From Camillea tinctor (taxonomy: Eukaryota > Ascomycota > Sordariomycetes > Xylariales > Xylariaceae): 64,000 nucleotides of DNA. The stretch lies in the NCBI GenBank assembly GCA_022578605.1, contig MU394059.1, positions 62,001 through 126,000 on the forward strand, given 5' to 3'. This document shows, one piece after another, positions 47,399 to 59,356 of this stretch; the stretch's first letter is position 1, and every line of letters begins with the position of its first letter. The notes under the pieces were generated by a model. It had not been told where the DNA came from. It saw only the letters and a list, made by a program, of their open reading frames with translations, and ran no database searches. Position numbers and translations under genes: made by a program.

Positions 47399-49340
47399 TT
47401 AGTCCGCATCACCAACCTCTTTCGCCAACTCGACAGCATCCGCCCACTCCTTAGGCCTCACCCTGCCCCCCTCCAAGGCGTCATTAACATACCCCTCCGC
47501 CTCCTTAGCCCAGGCCAGCAACTGCTCCTCCGCGCCCCACTCACCCATCGCCATCAACCCCACAGGCAGCTTGCCCTCGCCCTGCTCGGGGTCCACGAAC
47601 CCGATGGGCGCGCTCACGGCGGGGCAGCCGGTCGAGTTGGCGAGCCAGATGTACATCATATTGCGGATAGTAAAATTGCCGTCGCTGAAGCCGTAGGCCT
47701 CGTCGCCGGGGTGCACCTTCCAGCCGGGCTCGGGCGAGGTGGGGGTCACGATCAGAAGGCCCGGGTGCTTCTTGAACAAGAAGGCGAGGTGCTCCATGAG
47801 CAAGCCCCGGAGCTGTCCGTACTTGATCATGTCGAGCGCCGAGGTGCAAGCGCCCATGGTGATGAGCACCTGGCTCGCGTGGTTGATCTTGGAGAGGTAC
47901 TTGTCCGGGGTGCTGACGCCGCAGCGGAGGTGGTCGAGCCCCTCGGATAGGGCCCAGGCGCTGTGCGCCCACTGGCCCTCGCGCAGGTACGGGATCCGGA
48001 TGTCGATGACCTCGTAGCCGAGCTTGTCGGCGAAGTAGTCGAGGGCCTTGTTGGCGGCTTCGAGGACGAGGGGGTTCGCGCGGTCGAACCACTCGCGGTA
48101 GATTCCTATGGTTTTCTTCGCTGTTGGGCTCGGCGGGATCGAGGGCGCGAAGGCCCCCTGTATAGCGTCCTCGGGGTTCGGGGCGCTCATGATCCGGTAT
48201 GCGATGGCGAGGTCAGCCGCGGTGGCGGCTAGGGGGCCGACCACGCATATGGCGGACTTCATGGTGAAGACACGATGGAGAGTGGGCTTCAGCCCGAACA
48301 TGCCGCAGAAGGACGCTGGGATTCTAATGCTTCCCCCAGCATCGGTGCCGATGGCGATGGGAACTAAGCCAGCGGATAATGCTGAGCCTGCGCCAGAAGA
48401 AGAGCCGCCAGTGTAGTAGGATGTGTTGTACCAGTTCTTGGGAGATCCCCTGCGAGGATTACACCCACTGGTGTCGAGACCCAACTCGTGCATGGCTACC
48501 TTGCCGAGGACGATAGCACCGGCAGCTTCCAACTGGGCAATGGGCCAGATAGTTTGCGTTGCTGGTTTGACGGATGAGTCGGAAGGGTCTATGGGCAGAC
48601 CAAAATGAGAGGTGTATCCCTCAACATCGATGTCATCCTTGACGCCTACCGGCACGCCATCAAGCACGCCAAGGTACTCTCCTGAGGCGTAACGTTCCGC
48701 TGATGCTTTCGCGGCTTTGAGGACTCTTTCTTCCTGAGTGACCGACCATGCCGAGGCATATTTTCCTCTCGACTTGGGGTCTGGGTTGATGAGGGGAAGA
48801 AGGGCTTTTGCCACTTGAAGTGGCGTTAATTCACCCGACGTGTACAACTCGTGGAAGTCGGCAGCCGAGTAGAAGCGTCCAGGAATATCACTCGGCTGGC
48901 GCTCGTAGAGCTCAGGGGTGATTTCTGGCCCGGCCGGAACCTCTCCATCGGCAGGAAGCGGGGTGACGGTATGTTGTATAACAGGTTAATAAGATATTCT
49001 ATCATAGGCCTCTGTGGAACTCACCCCAAGACGCCAATCGTACCGTCTCAGTTCAGGTATGTCTTTGATAACCCCGAACTTGGCATTGGCCCAAGTTCCG
49101 TAGGCGATTGGTGAAAAGTTGGTGATGCTTGATTGGCAATTCTTCAGTATACATCTTTCTCCCTTTTCTCTTCTCTTCTCTTCTTTTCTGCTTTATTTCG
49201 TTGTTGTTGACTTACAGCTTGGCGGCTATGACCAACCCCCATCCTCTGAGCACCGGGTTGTTGTCTTCACTTTGTGTGTAAGCTATCTCGGGACCTTCGC
49301 GAGCAGCGGGATAGCCGGAGAAACGCTGTGCTGACGACAT
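47399..49340 (-). CDS. amidase signature-family hydrolase
   Basis: Three exons: 49340-49216, 49127-49025, 48940-47399; 589 residues. Intron 1 (88 nt, GTAAGT...TCAAG) joins GLVIAAKL to ITNFSPIAYG. Intron 2 (84 nt, GTGAGT...GAGAG) is less certain: its acceptor lies inside a conserved LPADGE-like stretch. The amidase Ser-cisSer-Lys triad is complete: GVKDD (Lys about 177), YTGGSSSGAGSA (cis-Ser about 257) and GTDAGGSIRIPASFCG (nucleophile Ser about 280). The family hydrolyses C-N bonds of carboxamides. The N-terminal block NNPVLRGWGLVIAA and FGVIKDIPELRRYDWRLG mark a large fungal subgroup of unknown substrate. No signal peptide is seen, so it is probably cytosolic. Confidence 0.88.
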
Positions 49341-50457
49341 GGCTTATAGAACTCTAGATGGGTTATATGCTTAGATGCAAGCTGTCTAGATAGTGAAAAT
49401 CATTGGTAAGAAGAATCTTGTTTGAGATAGGGATTTGCTGGTGTTAGTGAAGGTTAAAGATGTTAAGGTTGTTGAGAGCTGTCAGCTCTCTACGCTAAAT
49501 CCCAGCTCCAAATCCCGGCTTCTACCAATCGGAGTTATTAGTGCTATTTATCCCTGTAAACAAGACTAGTTAGTGTATCGGAACGCCGATGTTGCACATG
49601 ATTTGCGAGTCTCTGTTAGCCTCTCTTTAGGCTATCCTCTCCCATGAATTCATTCACCGGAGCTCCGAAGAACGATTCATTAGAACGGAGATGTTTGGAG
49701 TTTTTTCTGCCTGTTGTGCCCCTGGGCATGTTTGACACCCGCAAAACGAGACGATCTGCCGCAATAGATTTTGATTGCAGTGGTACTGATGATTATTAGG
49801 TATGTTTTTTATATAATTCCATACAAGTTTCTTCTTTTCGATATTGTTTTGTTAAATTCTCAAATCAAAATATATAGCACCTACACAACCCATCTTGTAG
49901 TATAAGTGAATCTCGCTCACTTTATATAAACACAGTATAAATGATACCAAGGGTAACCTAGCGCCATAGGCCAATTAGACTCCCTTGTATGTATGTAGAA
50001 AGCCGTAAGTTGAACTATGTACCCAGGCAGCACCTTAAATTAGTGGTTCGCACAGTAGGCGAGTACCTAATCAGGACGCATTGAGCATCACATGTCAGCT
50101 AAGTATTGCGCAATTCTGTCAACGTCCATTCCCTATCGTTTCCAAAGCGTATAACCCAAAGTCTGCACTATGACATCACGGGGAAATCATCTGAGTGGGT
50201 TCTGCTCCTATTACCTATCTCTTATCAACCATTACATCAACTAATCTCTAGTTAGACCAGCGCTGATCAGTAGAGATAAGTCAGTTCAGTTGATGTCCCC
50301 TTAATCCAATCCCCTCACTAAATCTCAAATCACTAACAACTTACAGTTACATTAATCCCTCTTCACCTCTTCACATCTCATTGCTTTTCGGATTGAGAGG
50401 GAGAGAAAAAGAAAGTAAATAAACAAGCTGATCTCCCAAGATCCGGCATCTAGAATC
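49341..50457. promoter_or_regulatory. 1.1-kb divergent promoter region (amidase / MFS transporter)
   Basis: The amidase (-) and the MFS gene (+) start at its two ends. No gene is seen inside; the sequence is AT-rich in the middle. A shared regulatory role is inferred from layout only. Confidence 0.45.
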
Positions 50458-52158
50458 ATGGAGGACTGCGGGGTTCCGACTTCGCCCTCGGCTTCTACGC
50501 CTCTCCTATCTGGGTCTGGATCCTCATCATATCCCACGACAATGACAGCGGCAACACATTTCACTCCCAATGACCCCGAGAACCCTCGCAACTGGCCCGA
50601 GTGGCAGAAATGGCTTATAGTTGCTGCCATCACTCCCATCGATCTGTCTGTATCATGGGGTGCATCGGGCTTCTCCCCGGCTGAGAGCAGCTTTCGCACC
50701 GAGTTTGGGCTTTCTCATACTGTGGCTACGCTGGGACTGAGTCTTTATATCCTGGGCCTGGCATTCGGGCCCATGTCCCTGGCTCCTCTCAGCGAGTATT
50801 TCGGCCGCAGTGTCATATATATAGGCTCGTACGGCATCTTCCTGCTGCTTCTAGCCGGCACAGCTTTGGTGCAGAGTGTCGTCGCATTCATGGTGTTGAG
50901 GTTCTTCAGTGGCTTGTTCGCTGCTGTAACCATCGGTGAGTTCCTCCTACTGACTACCCTGGAGCTTCATGTCGTGTACATGTAGTCGAACCTATGTCTA
51001 ACTTTTTCAATACGATCAACTGAAGCGAATTTCGGGGGTTCCATTGCCGATATGTGGTCACACCATAATACCGGTGTAGCCATGTCAATCTATCTCTGGG
51101 CGGCGACATGCGGGAGCCCGTCGGGCTTCTTCATTATGTCTATCGTGGCTCAATACAGAGGCTGGAGAGAAGTGTTCTGGGCCCTGCTGGGAATCTGTGG
51201 GAGCTTCTGGCTCATCATGGCACCTATACTCAAAGAGACACGACATACAACTATTCTTCGGAGAAGAGTAGCTCCTCTTGCGAAGAGCAAAATTGCGGAT
51301 AGGTATAGGCCGAACTCAAGCACACTTGAGCGTAGGAGCGCCCACGAATTACTCAATGTGGCCTTGACAAGGCCCTTCCGTTTCCTTGCCACGGAGGCTA
51401 TTATAATATTTGCTGCACTGTATAATGGCTATCTCTACGGACTGAGCTTCCTCTTTAATGGGGTGTTTGGCATGGTATTTGGCGCTGAAGGCCATGGGTT
51501 CGATACTTTGGGCGTTGGGTGTGCTTTTCTAGGCATAGCATTGGGAATAACTATTGGTCCATTCACCAACCTTTGGCAAGAGAAACAGTATCAAAAGCGG
51601 CTCTCAGCCTCAGGTGGTCACATCGCCCCTGAAGAGCGGTTGCGACTCGCGATGGTGGCCGCAATTGGTAAATCCCTTGGTTGCCTGTACCCAAGCGCCA
51701 TCGCTAACTAATTGCAGTCTTCCCCTTATCAATATTCTGGTTTGCATGGACTACTTATAGCACCACACCCGCAATTGTTCCAATTATCGCATCTGCGTTC
51801 TGGGGATGGTCATTCTATACCTTAATTCTGATGACTTTCCAGTATACAGAAGATGCATATGGGGCAAGCATACGTCAATTCTAAGTATCTTGGAGCTAAT
51901 GCTAACGCTTCGTAGGTCTTCTCGGCTTCAGCGCTTGCTGGAATTGGGCTCGTGAGAAACATATTCGGTGCTCTATTCCCATTATTTGGGAGGCGTCTTT
52001 TTTCCTCTCTGGGATACCAATGGGGAGCAAGTCTACTCGCTTTTCTTGCAGTCGTCCTTGTCCCCATTCCATTCGTATTAGCCCACCAAGGCCCAACCCT
52101 CCGGAGGAAGAGTCCCTGGGCAAGTCAACACATTGGTGATTCTGACACAGAATCTTAA
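50458..52158 (+). CDS. MFS transporter, DHA1-like (drug:H+ antiporter) group
   Basis: Four exons: 50458-50935, 51026-51667, 51718-51863, 51916-52158; 502 residues. The first two introns are GT-AG. The third (51864-51915) starts with GC (TAT GGG|GCAAGC) and ends CGTAG, the second GC-AG intron in this window; it joins DAYG to VFSASALAG. Family marks are NDPENPRNWPEWQKW in the N-tail, LGLSLYILGLAFGPMSLAPLSEYFGR (motif A region), NFGGSIADMW, WREVFWALLG, LKETRHTTILRRR in the central loop and RNIFGALFPLFG near helix 10. About 12 membrane segments are expected in the plasma membrane. Such transporters export toxic compounds or metabolites; the substrate is unknown. Confidence 0.9.
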
Positions 52159-52511
52159 TGTACTTTATATCGAGCCCTAATTCGAATCGAATTGGTATAT
52201 TTTAAGAACTATACTAGTTTTACATCGCACTTCAAACACCATCTACCGAGGAAAAGACCATCTGATCACCCAGATAAAGTGTAATATTTCTTACGATAGA
52301 GCAATTGCCGTAACGAATGATGTGATCTCAAACTGAATTACTGAAAAATTCCCTCCCAGTATTTCATCAGCATCTTAATTAGACATCAGACTCTTTTGAT
52401 TATCACAATATCAGTTATTCAATCATTGAGTATGTACAAGAATGCAGGACAACTCTTCTTTGGCCCGATCATCTTATCTATATTTTCGTATCCTCCTAAT
52501 TGTCAGATAAA
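52159..52511. other. 353-bp convergent intergenic region
   Basis: AT-rich 3' flanks of the MFS gene (+) and the GH5 gene (-). Nothing else is seen. Confidence 0.5.
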
Positions 52512-53550
52512 CTATTTAGATGGTACGTATTTCGTCAAGATCGAATTGTAAGCAGAGTAACCAGTACCGCTAGGAGGTTCATAGCTGTACATGTAGTCAC
52601 CCCACCAAGGTCCAGCCGCCCACCACAAAGCACCCTGCCACACATCGCTGTTCTCGTTCAAGTGGTCAAGCAGGCCTATCACAGCTGTCTTGCAAGCATC
52701 GTTTGCACCACCAGCAAATTCACCCAGGATACCGATCTTGCCGTTGGCCTTGAGCCACTCGGTAGCGCCCACGACGCGCTGGACGCCAATGTCGGACGAT
52801 ACACACGCCTCATGCGTGCCCGAGCCATCCGTATCGAGGTACTGGTGCATCTCGTAGATAAGCAGATCCGCGGAATCGGTCAGCGCCTTCAGGTTGTCGT
52901 TGGTCGTGTTCCACGTCCACGCCCCCGAGTAGCTGTTGCCCTCGACGAGCACGTACTGCGACGTCGCGCCCGCGGCGCGGATCGCGTCAATGGCGGCCTG
53001 GTTGAGCTGCAGCACGAGCGACTGGTCCATGTCGTGGTACTCGTTGTTCGTGTCAAAGACTACGAGCTTGTTGTCCTTGAACGGCGTCGCGAGCGTCGTC
53101 CAGAACGCGCCGAAGCCTGCCGTGTCGGTGATGATGTTGTCGTAGTAGCGCCCGAAGTTGTGCGGGTCCAGGACGGCGCTGGCGCCGGCTTCCGTGATGG
53201 TGTTCACGGTCGCGGTCAAGTTGGCGAGGTAGGCCTCGTCGACGGCGCCGGTCAGCTTGTCCGGGACGAGCCGCTCCATGGAGAAGGCGACGCGGAAAAT
53301 GTTGAAGCCTTGGCCTATCAGGGTCTGCTTGTCGTTAGATGTGATATATACTCATTATTTTCCACGAGTGGGGTGTTCATACAGAGATGCTGGAATCAGC
53401 AGGGAAGGTGAACTCCGTTCCCCAAGTCCCGGGGTAGGTGCCTTGGCCAAACTCTGCCGACGATAAGTTGATGCCGAGCCATTTCAGGGCGCTAGCTCCC
53501 TGGAACAGGGCAGCCGCTGCGACGGCGCTGTTGATGATAGTTGGCCGCAT
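52512..53550 (-). CDS. GH5 endo-beta-1,4-glucanase (cellulase)
   Basis: Two exons: 53550-53383 and 53324-52512; 326 residues. The 58-nt intron (GTATGA...CTAACGAC...AGCAG) joins PADSSIS to [20 protein letters not shown] signal peptide spans about residues 1-21 ([21 protein letters not shown]). The catalytic (beta/alpha)8 barrel is complete. [11 protein letters not shown] carries conserved active-site His/Asn. The acid/base Glu is in [10 protein letters not shown] (about 151) and the nucleophile Glu in GILGEFAGG (about 258). IYEMHQYLD and WWAAGPWWG supply substrate-binding aromatics. This matches the GH5_5 type of fungal EGII-like enzymes, which cut cellulose chains internally; no CBM1 or linker is present. 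The codons are GC-rich compared with the flanks. The ATG at 53550 starts the signal peptide; four upstream codons open with GTG only. Confidence 0.93.
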
Positions 53551-53639
53551 GGTGAATAACACTTTATCTAAAGTCCTTGAAGCTCTGCAAGCTGTTGCTT
53601 ACATGCCAAATTAGCTGGTTTGGCAGGAGGACGAAAGAC

Positions 53640-53650
53640 ATTATATACAT
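53640..53650 (-). promoter_or_regulatory. TATA box of GH5 gene
   Basis: On the minus strand the bases read ATGTATATAAT, about 90 bases before the ATG at 53550. Confidence 0.4.
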
Positions 53651-56600
53651 ATGGCCATCATGGCTAAGGTAATTACTCTCTGCTTTGACACTATAGATGT
53701 TACTCCTTAATGCCCTGACTAACCAATAATGGGGGCGCGGAACGAGTGAAACGACCCAAATTGGGTAAGACGCCACCTCCAGAGCGTGTAAGTGGGTTCC
53801 GGGATACCGGGGAGCTAGACCTGTGACCTTCGAACCAAGCGAAGAGTCCACGAATCAATTGCTTCAATTGTTGTCTGGGGTGCGGGAGCACCAGAACCGT
53901 GTCTTAAGATCGCCATATAAATCAGCTGTTCTAAAGGCTTTTGTACTGGCACCTAAGCGCTTCACCTGGAAACACGGAGTGAGATGCATCGAGGTAGTAT
54001 CGTACGTACACGGGTGGGCGGGCTGTACGCCCCCGTGCCTTGAGGCTTAACTAACCGAATCCCAACTTTCTGGACTCATTGCGGTGTTGAAATTCTTTGC
54101 TAATGGTTCTAGATCCATCCTATCTTTGCCGATTTAGTATTATTTTCTTTTCCGTTCCTGAGCCGCATAGCCCTGGGAAGATCGCCATCCTCGACTTCAA
54201 GATCCGAGATCAACCTTGACGTCAACAACCCTATTATACACACCATTCTGAGCTGAATCACGTTCAGTTGATTCACGCCACTAGCAAAGTTAAAACCCGG
54301 ATTATTACAACCACAATAGTCGCCCTGAGATATATGGCTAGCCAGCCATTTTGATCGGATGCACGGTTTAAGTTGAAGAAGAATGGAGTCTCCGATCCCT
54401 ACTCATTTCGGTGTCTCCACCTTTAAGGTTTACTTTCTCTACATTAAAGGGGCTACGACATATGACTATCCTGTTATAATTGGGAATAAGGAGAATTAAA
54501 TCGCTGCATCATTAGCTCATTGAGACTCACCTTTGAAGTCTCGACTTTGATATGAGAGTATGTGGATAGGTATAGCCTTGGTTGTTGTAAGAATGTTGGT
54601 CGCCTAGGTCCCTGGCACTACAGTTGCTATCTAATTTTATAGGGATATTTTACTAACTTCTCTTATTTAGATTTCACATATAGAGAGGTACATAAATTCC
54701 ACGGCGGATATAATGTGTAGATACGCTATTACCCTCCCAGGCTACTATTCTATGACATATAGCATGGTTATAATCGGGGCTATGTTTATATTTTGGTAAC
54801 TACATACATCTATGTATTATGTTCCATGGTCGCATACCTTTCTACACGAAAATGTAGCATTTATACAAATTACGTGGGTTAATACTCGATCATCACGCAT
54901 GCATAGCCACCAACGGAAGTAAGATAAGTAGTACGGTCTGTATGCGAAGATAGTGAGAATTGCATTCTGTGAGTATACCCAGAAGACTATTGTAACCGAC
55001 TCCTCATAGATATTCAAATGTCACTAGGTCATTCATATCCAACAGTTAATGAGCTCACCTCTTTGAGCTACCAAAATACATCTTGCCTCGGCAGTTCAGT
55101 CATCGTGTATATACTGTCACGAAGTACCTAGCAAGAACTTGAGTAATCACGTTGTACGAGCAACTAGAACTTCAACTATATGTAATACCATTACATAGGT
55201 ATACACGGGAACACACTTTTTTGTTCCTATAGAGGCATGCAAATCCATGTACTTCATGATCTATCACTTCTAACGTGTAACTCCACAATCATAGCCGATT
55301 CTCAATGTTTCTTTGACACCCCAGCTCAAATAGGGGTTATTGCTGGAATATGAGGGTACCACTTTGCTATGTGGCCTTATATTATTTACACTATGTATAT
55401 ATCGATTGAGTGATGTAATAAGTGTTAAGCAATCCATTATATCACGAGACTAAAAGGTTCTCATAATGACCGAATAGTCATTGTGGCTCAATTCCGTATT
55501 ACATATCTACTTAGTACTTACTCCCTGGTTGGCGCTTAGCATCTAGCTTTCGCTCACCTACTCCTACCCTACTCCTAACTAGACTCTCATTTAGAGTAAT
55601 GTAACTTACCCCATATCCTCAACTTTGTTTCATGTAAGCAGTTATCCGTTATTTTTTAAGCCAATCAGTTCTCGTAAATTCAGAACTCCAATACTAATTT
55701 GTTTGGTTCGGTATCCTATAGGAAATCCGGTATAGTATGTTACGCTAAGAAGTTATGAATATCTCAGTATTTCGACAATTTGCATCAGTCCGAAGGAGTT
55801 CATTAGAAATTCGAGCTCGTTGTTACGTCGAATAAAGAGGACGGATTATCAGTGGCAAGGCTTGTCTGGGGAAATCGACTAAGTTAGATATCTATGCAAT
55901 GAACATGATTGATTCGAGCTCGTCAGTTAACCCCGCATAAATGCTGTCAGCATGGTTAAACATCGAGGGTATATGTATTGCGGCATATAATATATACCTA
56001 ATGAAGCAGGCTGAATTGTAGAGTCCGTAAGCACCATCGAAAATGCATCATTGCTATAGAGAATAATTGAAAGGTAATTGGGCGTCGTTGAAGAAAATAA
56101 CTGTGGGCACTATATATATAGACAAATCAGGCAAGGTAATCACTGTCACATCGCAGGACTAGGGTACCACAAAAGCTACACTTCCAACGTCACGCATATG
56201 CCACAGCCCGTACGAAAAGGAGAAGGATATCATCCGTTATGAAAATAAGATCTGCCGAAGTCTACAGGTCGATTGATAGGTATGAGGCATAGAAACGCCG
56301 TACACCCGTTATGAAAATCTTGTTTTGACTAACTTAAGTACGATTAGAATTGGAGGATATTGGGTTTGGGAAGGGTAAGATGTATTTTGAGGTGAAGTCT
56401 CTCTTCTCAGCCTGCAGGTTCGCACAGGAGCCTGCATATTGTCCAAGCACTACTACCACGGGGGGGACATCTATGGTAATTAGATCAATCATGAGATGCC
56501 AACCGGGTCACCCTAAGCTAAAGTGTAACGACCCTGGTAAAGATCGCGCAATGACACGACAAGCCGACTAGGCCTATCCAAGAAAGACGAAGTAGGCACG

Positions 56601-56865
56601 GAAATAAGCGAGAATCGCTACTTATAGACATGGGATGGCCCGTTAAATGATGGGGGACCTCCGGCTTGCTCTCTTGCCGATTAAGAGATACCACTAGCGT
56701 GTCATTTATCTACAATACTTCGCGAGGAGATACTTTATTTAATGGCATTTCTCGAAGGATTGATTGGATCTTATAGGGGATAGGATGCAGGAGGCGTATC
56801 CTTGTTAGGCTAGGTAAAGGCAAAAAATATAGTAAACTGCATATAACCACCAGATAAATAGACAA

Positions 56866-57044
56866 TACAGTAAACCCTCCCCATAACGATACGTGCACGG
56901 GCCACATTTGCTCCACAAAAGCTTCAAAGCCGCGTACGTACAGGGGTTTTTCCCATATAAATCGCTACTTCACATAACGATATCTCTTCATAACGATACA
57001 TTTTTCTGAAAAGTGGAGTATCGTTATAGAGAGAGTTTACTGTA
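56866..57044. mobile_element. 175-bp pogo/Tc1-mariner-like MITE with TA duplication
   Basis: The element runs 56868-57042 with TA on both sides (56866-56867, 57043-57044). The left end is CAGTAAACCCTCCCCATAAC; the reverse complement of the right end is CAGTAAACTCTCTCTATAAC; both continue GATAC. The pattern CAGTAAAC(C/T)CTC..TATAACGA is typical of fungal pogo/Fot-like elements and their MITEs. There is no coding capacity. The inner part carries another ATAACGATA repeat (about 56976-56998). Confidence 0.85.
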
Positions 57045-57250
57045 TATCGTAGACCAATCCCCGCTATAGTGGGGTTGCAGCACGCTGTGATTCTGATATA
57101 GTTCCAATCAGGATCACGGCTTTTTTATATGTAACTTATCATGAGGTGGTAGATCTTGGCGATGTCTGCCCACGCTTACTCAAGTGTTAGTTCAGGGCCT
57201 TGTTGGTCTGTTGGTCTTCACGTGATGGTTGCCATGGCTTGCTCGAGGGC

Positions 57251-57256
57251 TATAAA
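57251..57256 (+). promoter_or_regulatory. TATA box of second P450 gene
   Basis: TATAAA stands 96 bases before the ATG at 57347, in a good core-promoter position. Confidence 0.45.
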
Positions 57257-57346
57257 GCCTGTCCGCGGCATTAGTGAAAACTGGAGGGGAAGAGTTTCTG
57301 GAAAACTAGTTCCACCAAAACTCATTCAGATTATCCTTCTGCTACC

Positions 57347-59049
57347 ATGGCTGACAAGGAGGGGATCAGTTTTATCAGTATCCTATTCCTCGATGGAGAT
57401 TTATTATCCAGAGTTGCTATCCTTTGTGCTTTCCTAGCTTGTGCATATATAGTGACCACAGTCACATATGCCCTGGCATTTGATCCTCTTGCACAGTTCC
57501 CAGGTCCAAAGATATGTGCACTGACCCGAATACCATATTGGTACCACACGATAAAGGGGACCGATGTACGATGGATGTATAATCTCCATCAAAAATACGG
57601 ACCTGAAGTAAGATTTGGGCCAGTAGACGTCAGCTTCACCACTGCTCAGGCCTGGAAGGAGATCAATAGTTCCGAGAAAGGCAAGCAAGATAATGAAAAG
57701 GCACCGGAGTTCTCTCAGCAGCCAGCCAATGGTGTTTCGAGCATACTCGCTAGCAACTATGAAGACCATACTCGGGTACGGCGTTTATTCTCCCCAGCTT
57801 TCTCAGAACGATCGTTGAGAAAACAAGAGCCTATTTTCCGGAAGTAGTAAGTCGCGTACTCGCTCTCACATTGGGTTGCCAAGTCTGCCATACTCCTATT
57901 AGCCTTTTTAGGAGACAAATATCAACATTAAACGTTAAAAATAAATACTAACTTGTTGATCGCAGCGCAGATAAGTTAGTCTCAAAGCTATATGAGCTAG
58001 GGGCAGATGGGAACCCGGTAGAGATGACCAAACTGTTTAACTTCTCAGCGTTTGATACCATGGCTGAGCTATGCTTTGGTAACCCTCTGGGCCTTTTCGA
58101 GATGAACGAACTCAGCCCTTGGGTTAGTTCTATATTCGAGTGCTTGAAGATAATCCCATTTACTTCGATAGTGGCCTATTGTCCCACTCTTAAGGCTATA
58201 GCTACCCGTTTAGAGCCTAAGTGGCTCACAGAATACCGGATGATCCTATACAGGCACACAGCCGACCGTGTTGACCAACGACTAAAGGAAGGGTCAGACA
58301 AGCCGGACATATGGAGTTTGGTAATTGCAGCCCAGGAGTCTGAGAACAGACTTTCTCTTATGGAGATGCATTCTAATGCAGAGCTTTTTATGATAGCTGG
58401 CTCAGAGACCACAGGTAAGTCCATTTCGGTTTTCTCCTTTTCAAATGGAGGTAACGCTTAGCTAATGTTGTTCTTAGCTACCCTTCTCAGCGGCCTTACA
58501 TACTACTTGCTTCAAAATCCGGACAAGATGGAAATACTGGTGGGAGAAATTCGAGGTCACTTCAGTGATGTCAACGATATGAGTTTCGATACCTTAGCAA
58601 ATCTGAAGTACCTTACTGCTTGCCTCAAAGAGGGACTACGAATATATCCGCCCATACCTGTAGGCAGTCCGCGGGTCGTCTCCGGAGGAGGGCAAATAAT
58701 CACCGGCCGATGGGTCCCGTCGGGAACGCGTGTATCGGTTCACCATTGGTCTACCTATCATTCACCAGCCAATTTCAAAAACCACGGTAGCTTCGTGCCC
58801 GAGAGGTGGCTCGGGGATCCCTTGTATGCCAATGACAAACTTGATGCCCATCAGCCATTCAGCTGGGGACCAAGAAACTGTCTAGGTCAAAGCATGGCTA
58901 TGCACGAAATGAGGATCAACCTCGCAAAAGTGTTGTTTAGTTTTGATCTAGAACTTTGCGACGAGAGCCAGAACTGGCAAGATCAGCTAGTTTTTTCTCT
59001 ATGGGAGAAGAAACCATTGATGTGCCGTATTAGGCCCGTGGGGAAGTAA
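57347..59049 (+). CDS. cytochrome P450 monooxygenase, isotrichodermin C-15 hydroxylase-like group
   Basis: Three exons: 57347-57846, 57966-58414, 58478-59049; 506 residues. Introns are 119 and 63 nt, GT-AG, and join FRKYADKL and GSETTATLL. The membrane anchor is RVAILCAFLACAYIVTTVTYAL; the hinge is AQFPGPK, followed by LHQKYGPEVRFGPVDVSF. The I-helix is AGSETT (311-316), with Glu in place of the more common Asp. ExxR is KEGLR (Glu 368, Arg 371), PERW is in FVPERWLGD and the heme loop is FSWGPRNCLG with Cys 451. These features match the CYP58/65-like group, whose members oxidise terpenoids and polyketides; the true substrate is unknown. It converges with an alpha/beta hydrolase 0.3 kb away. 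Confidence 0.93.
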
Positions 59050-59356
59050 AGCGAACACAGCATATCGGTATTAGGATAGAGAAAGGAGATCATTTTGTCT
59101 AAAAGATCGGGTTTTATATAACTCGAATGAAACTTCTAGCTAGAATAGCCTTCTAACGTTCTTTAGCCTGTATGAATCTATTATTACTCTTGTTTCACCA
59201 GAATTTCATTCCATACCTTAGACTCGCTACTATACTTGCTATAAAGCGTCTGAAATATTCTGCAATCTATGTCTCTACCAAAACTCCCTATACATACATT
59301 TCCAAGGCTGAACTTTATTCTATCAATTGGATGTCATTTGTGTATGAGCCATCTGA
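59050..59356. other. 307-bp convergent intergenic region
   Basis: 3' flanks of the P450 (+) and alpha/beta hydrolase (-). No coding sequence is seen. Confidence 0.5.

Larger units (their letters stand above)
53551..57346. other. 3.8-kb gene-empty, AT-rich region (contains a MITE)
   Basis: The first 0.2 kb is the GH5 promoter. From about 54.1 to 57.2 kb no open frame shows a domain. The sequence is visibly AT-rich with scattered TA-rich blocks. A pogo-like MITE (56868-57042) lies near the right end, followed by the P450 promoter. Confidence 0.55.

Noticed and set aside
47541..48416. Arg/Pro-rich and Gly-rich frames over the amidase
   Set aside because: Shadows of the GC-rich amidase exon in other frames.
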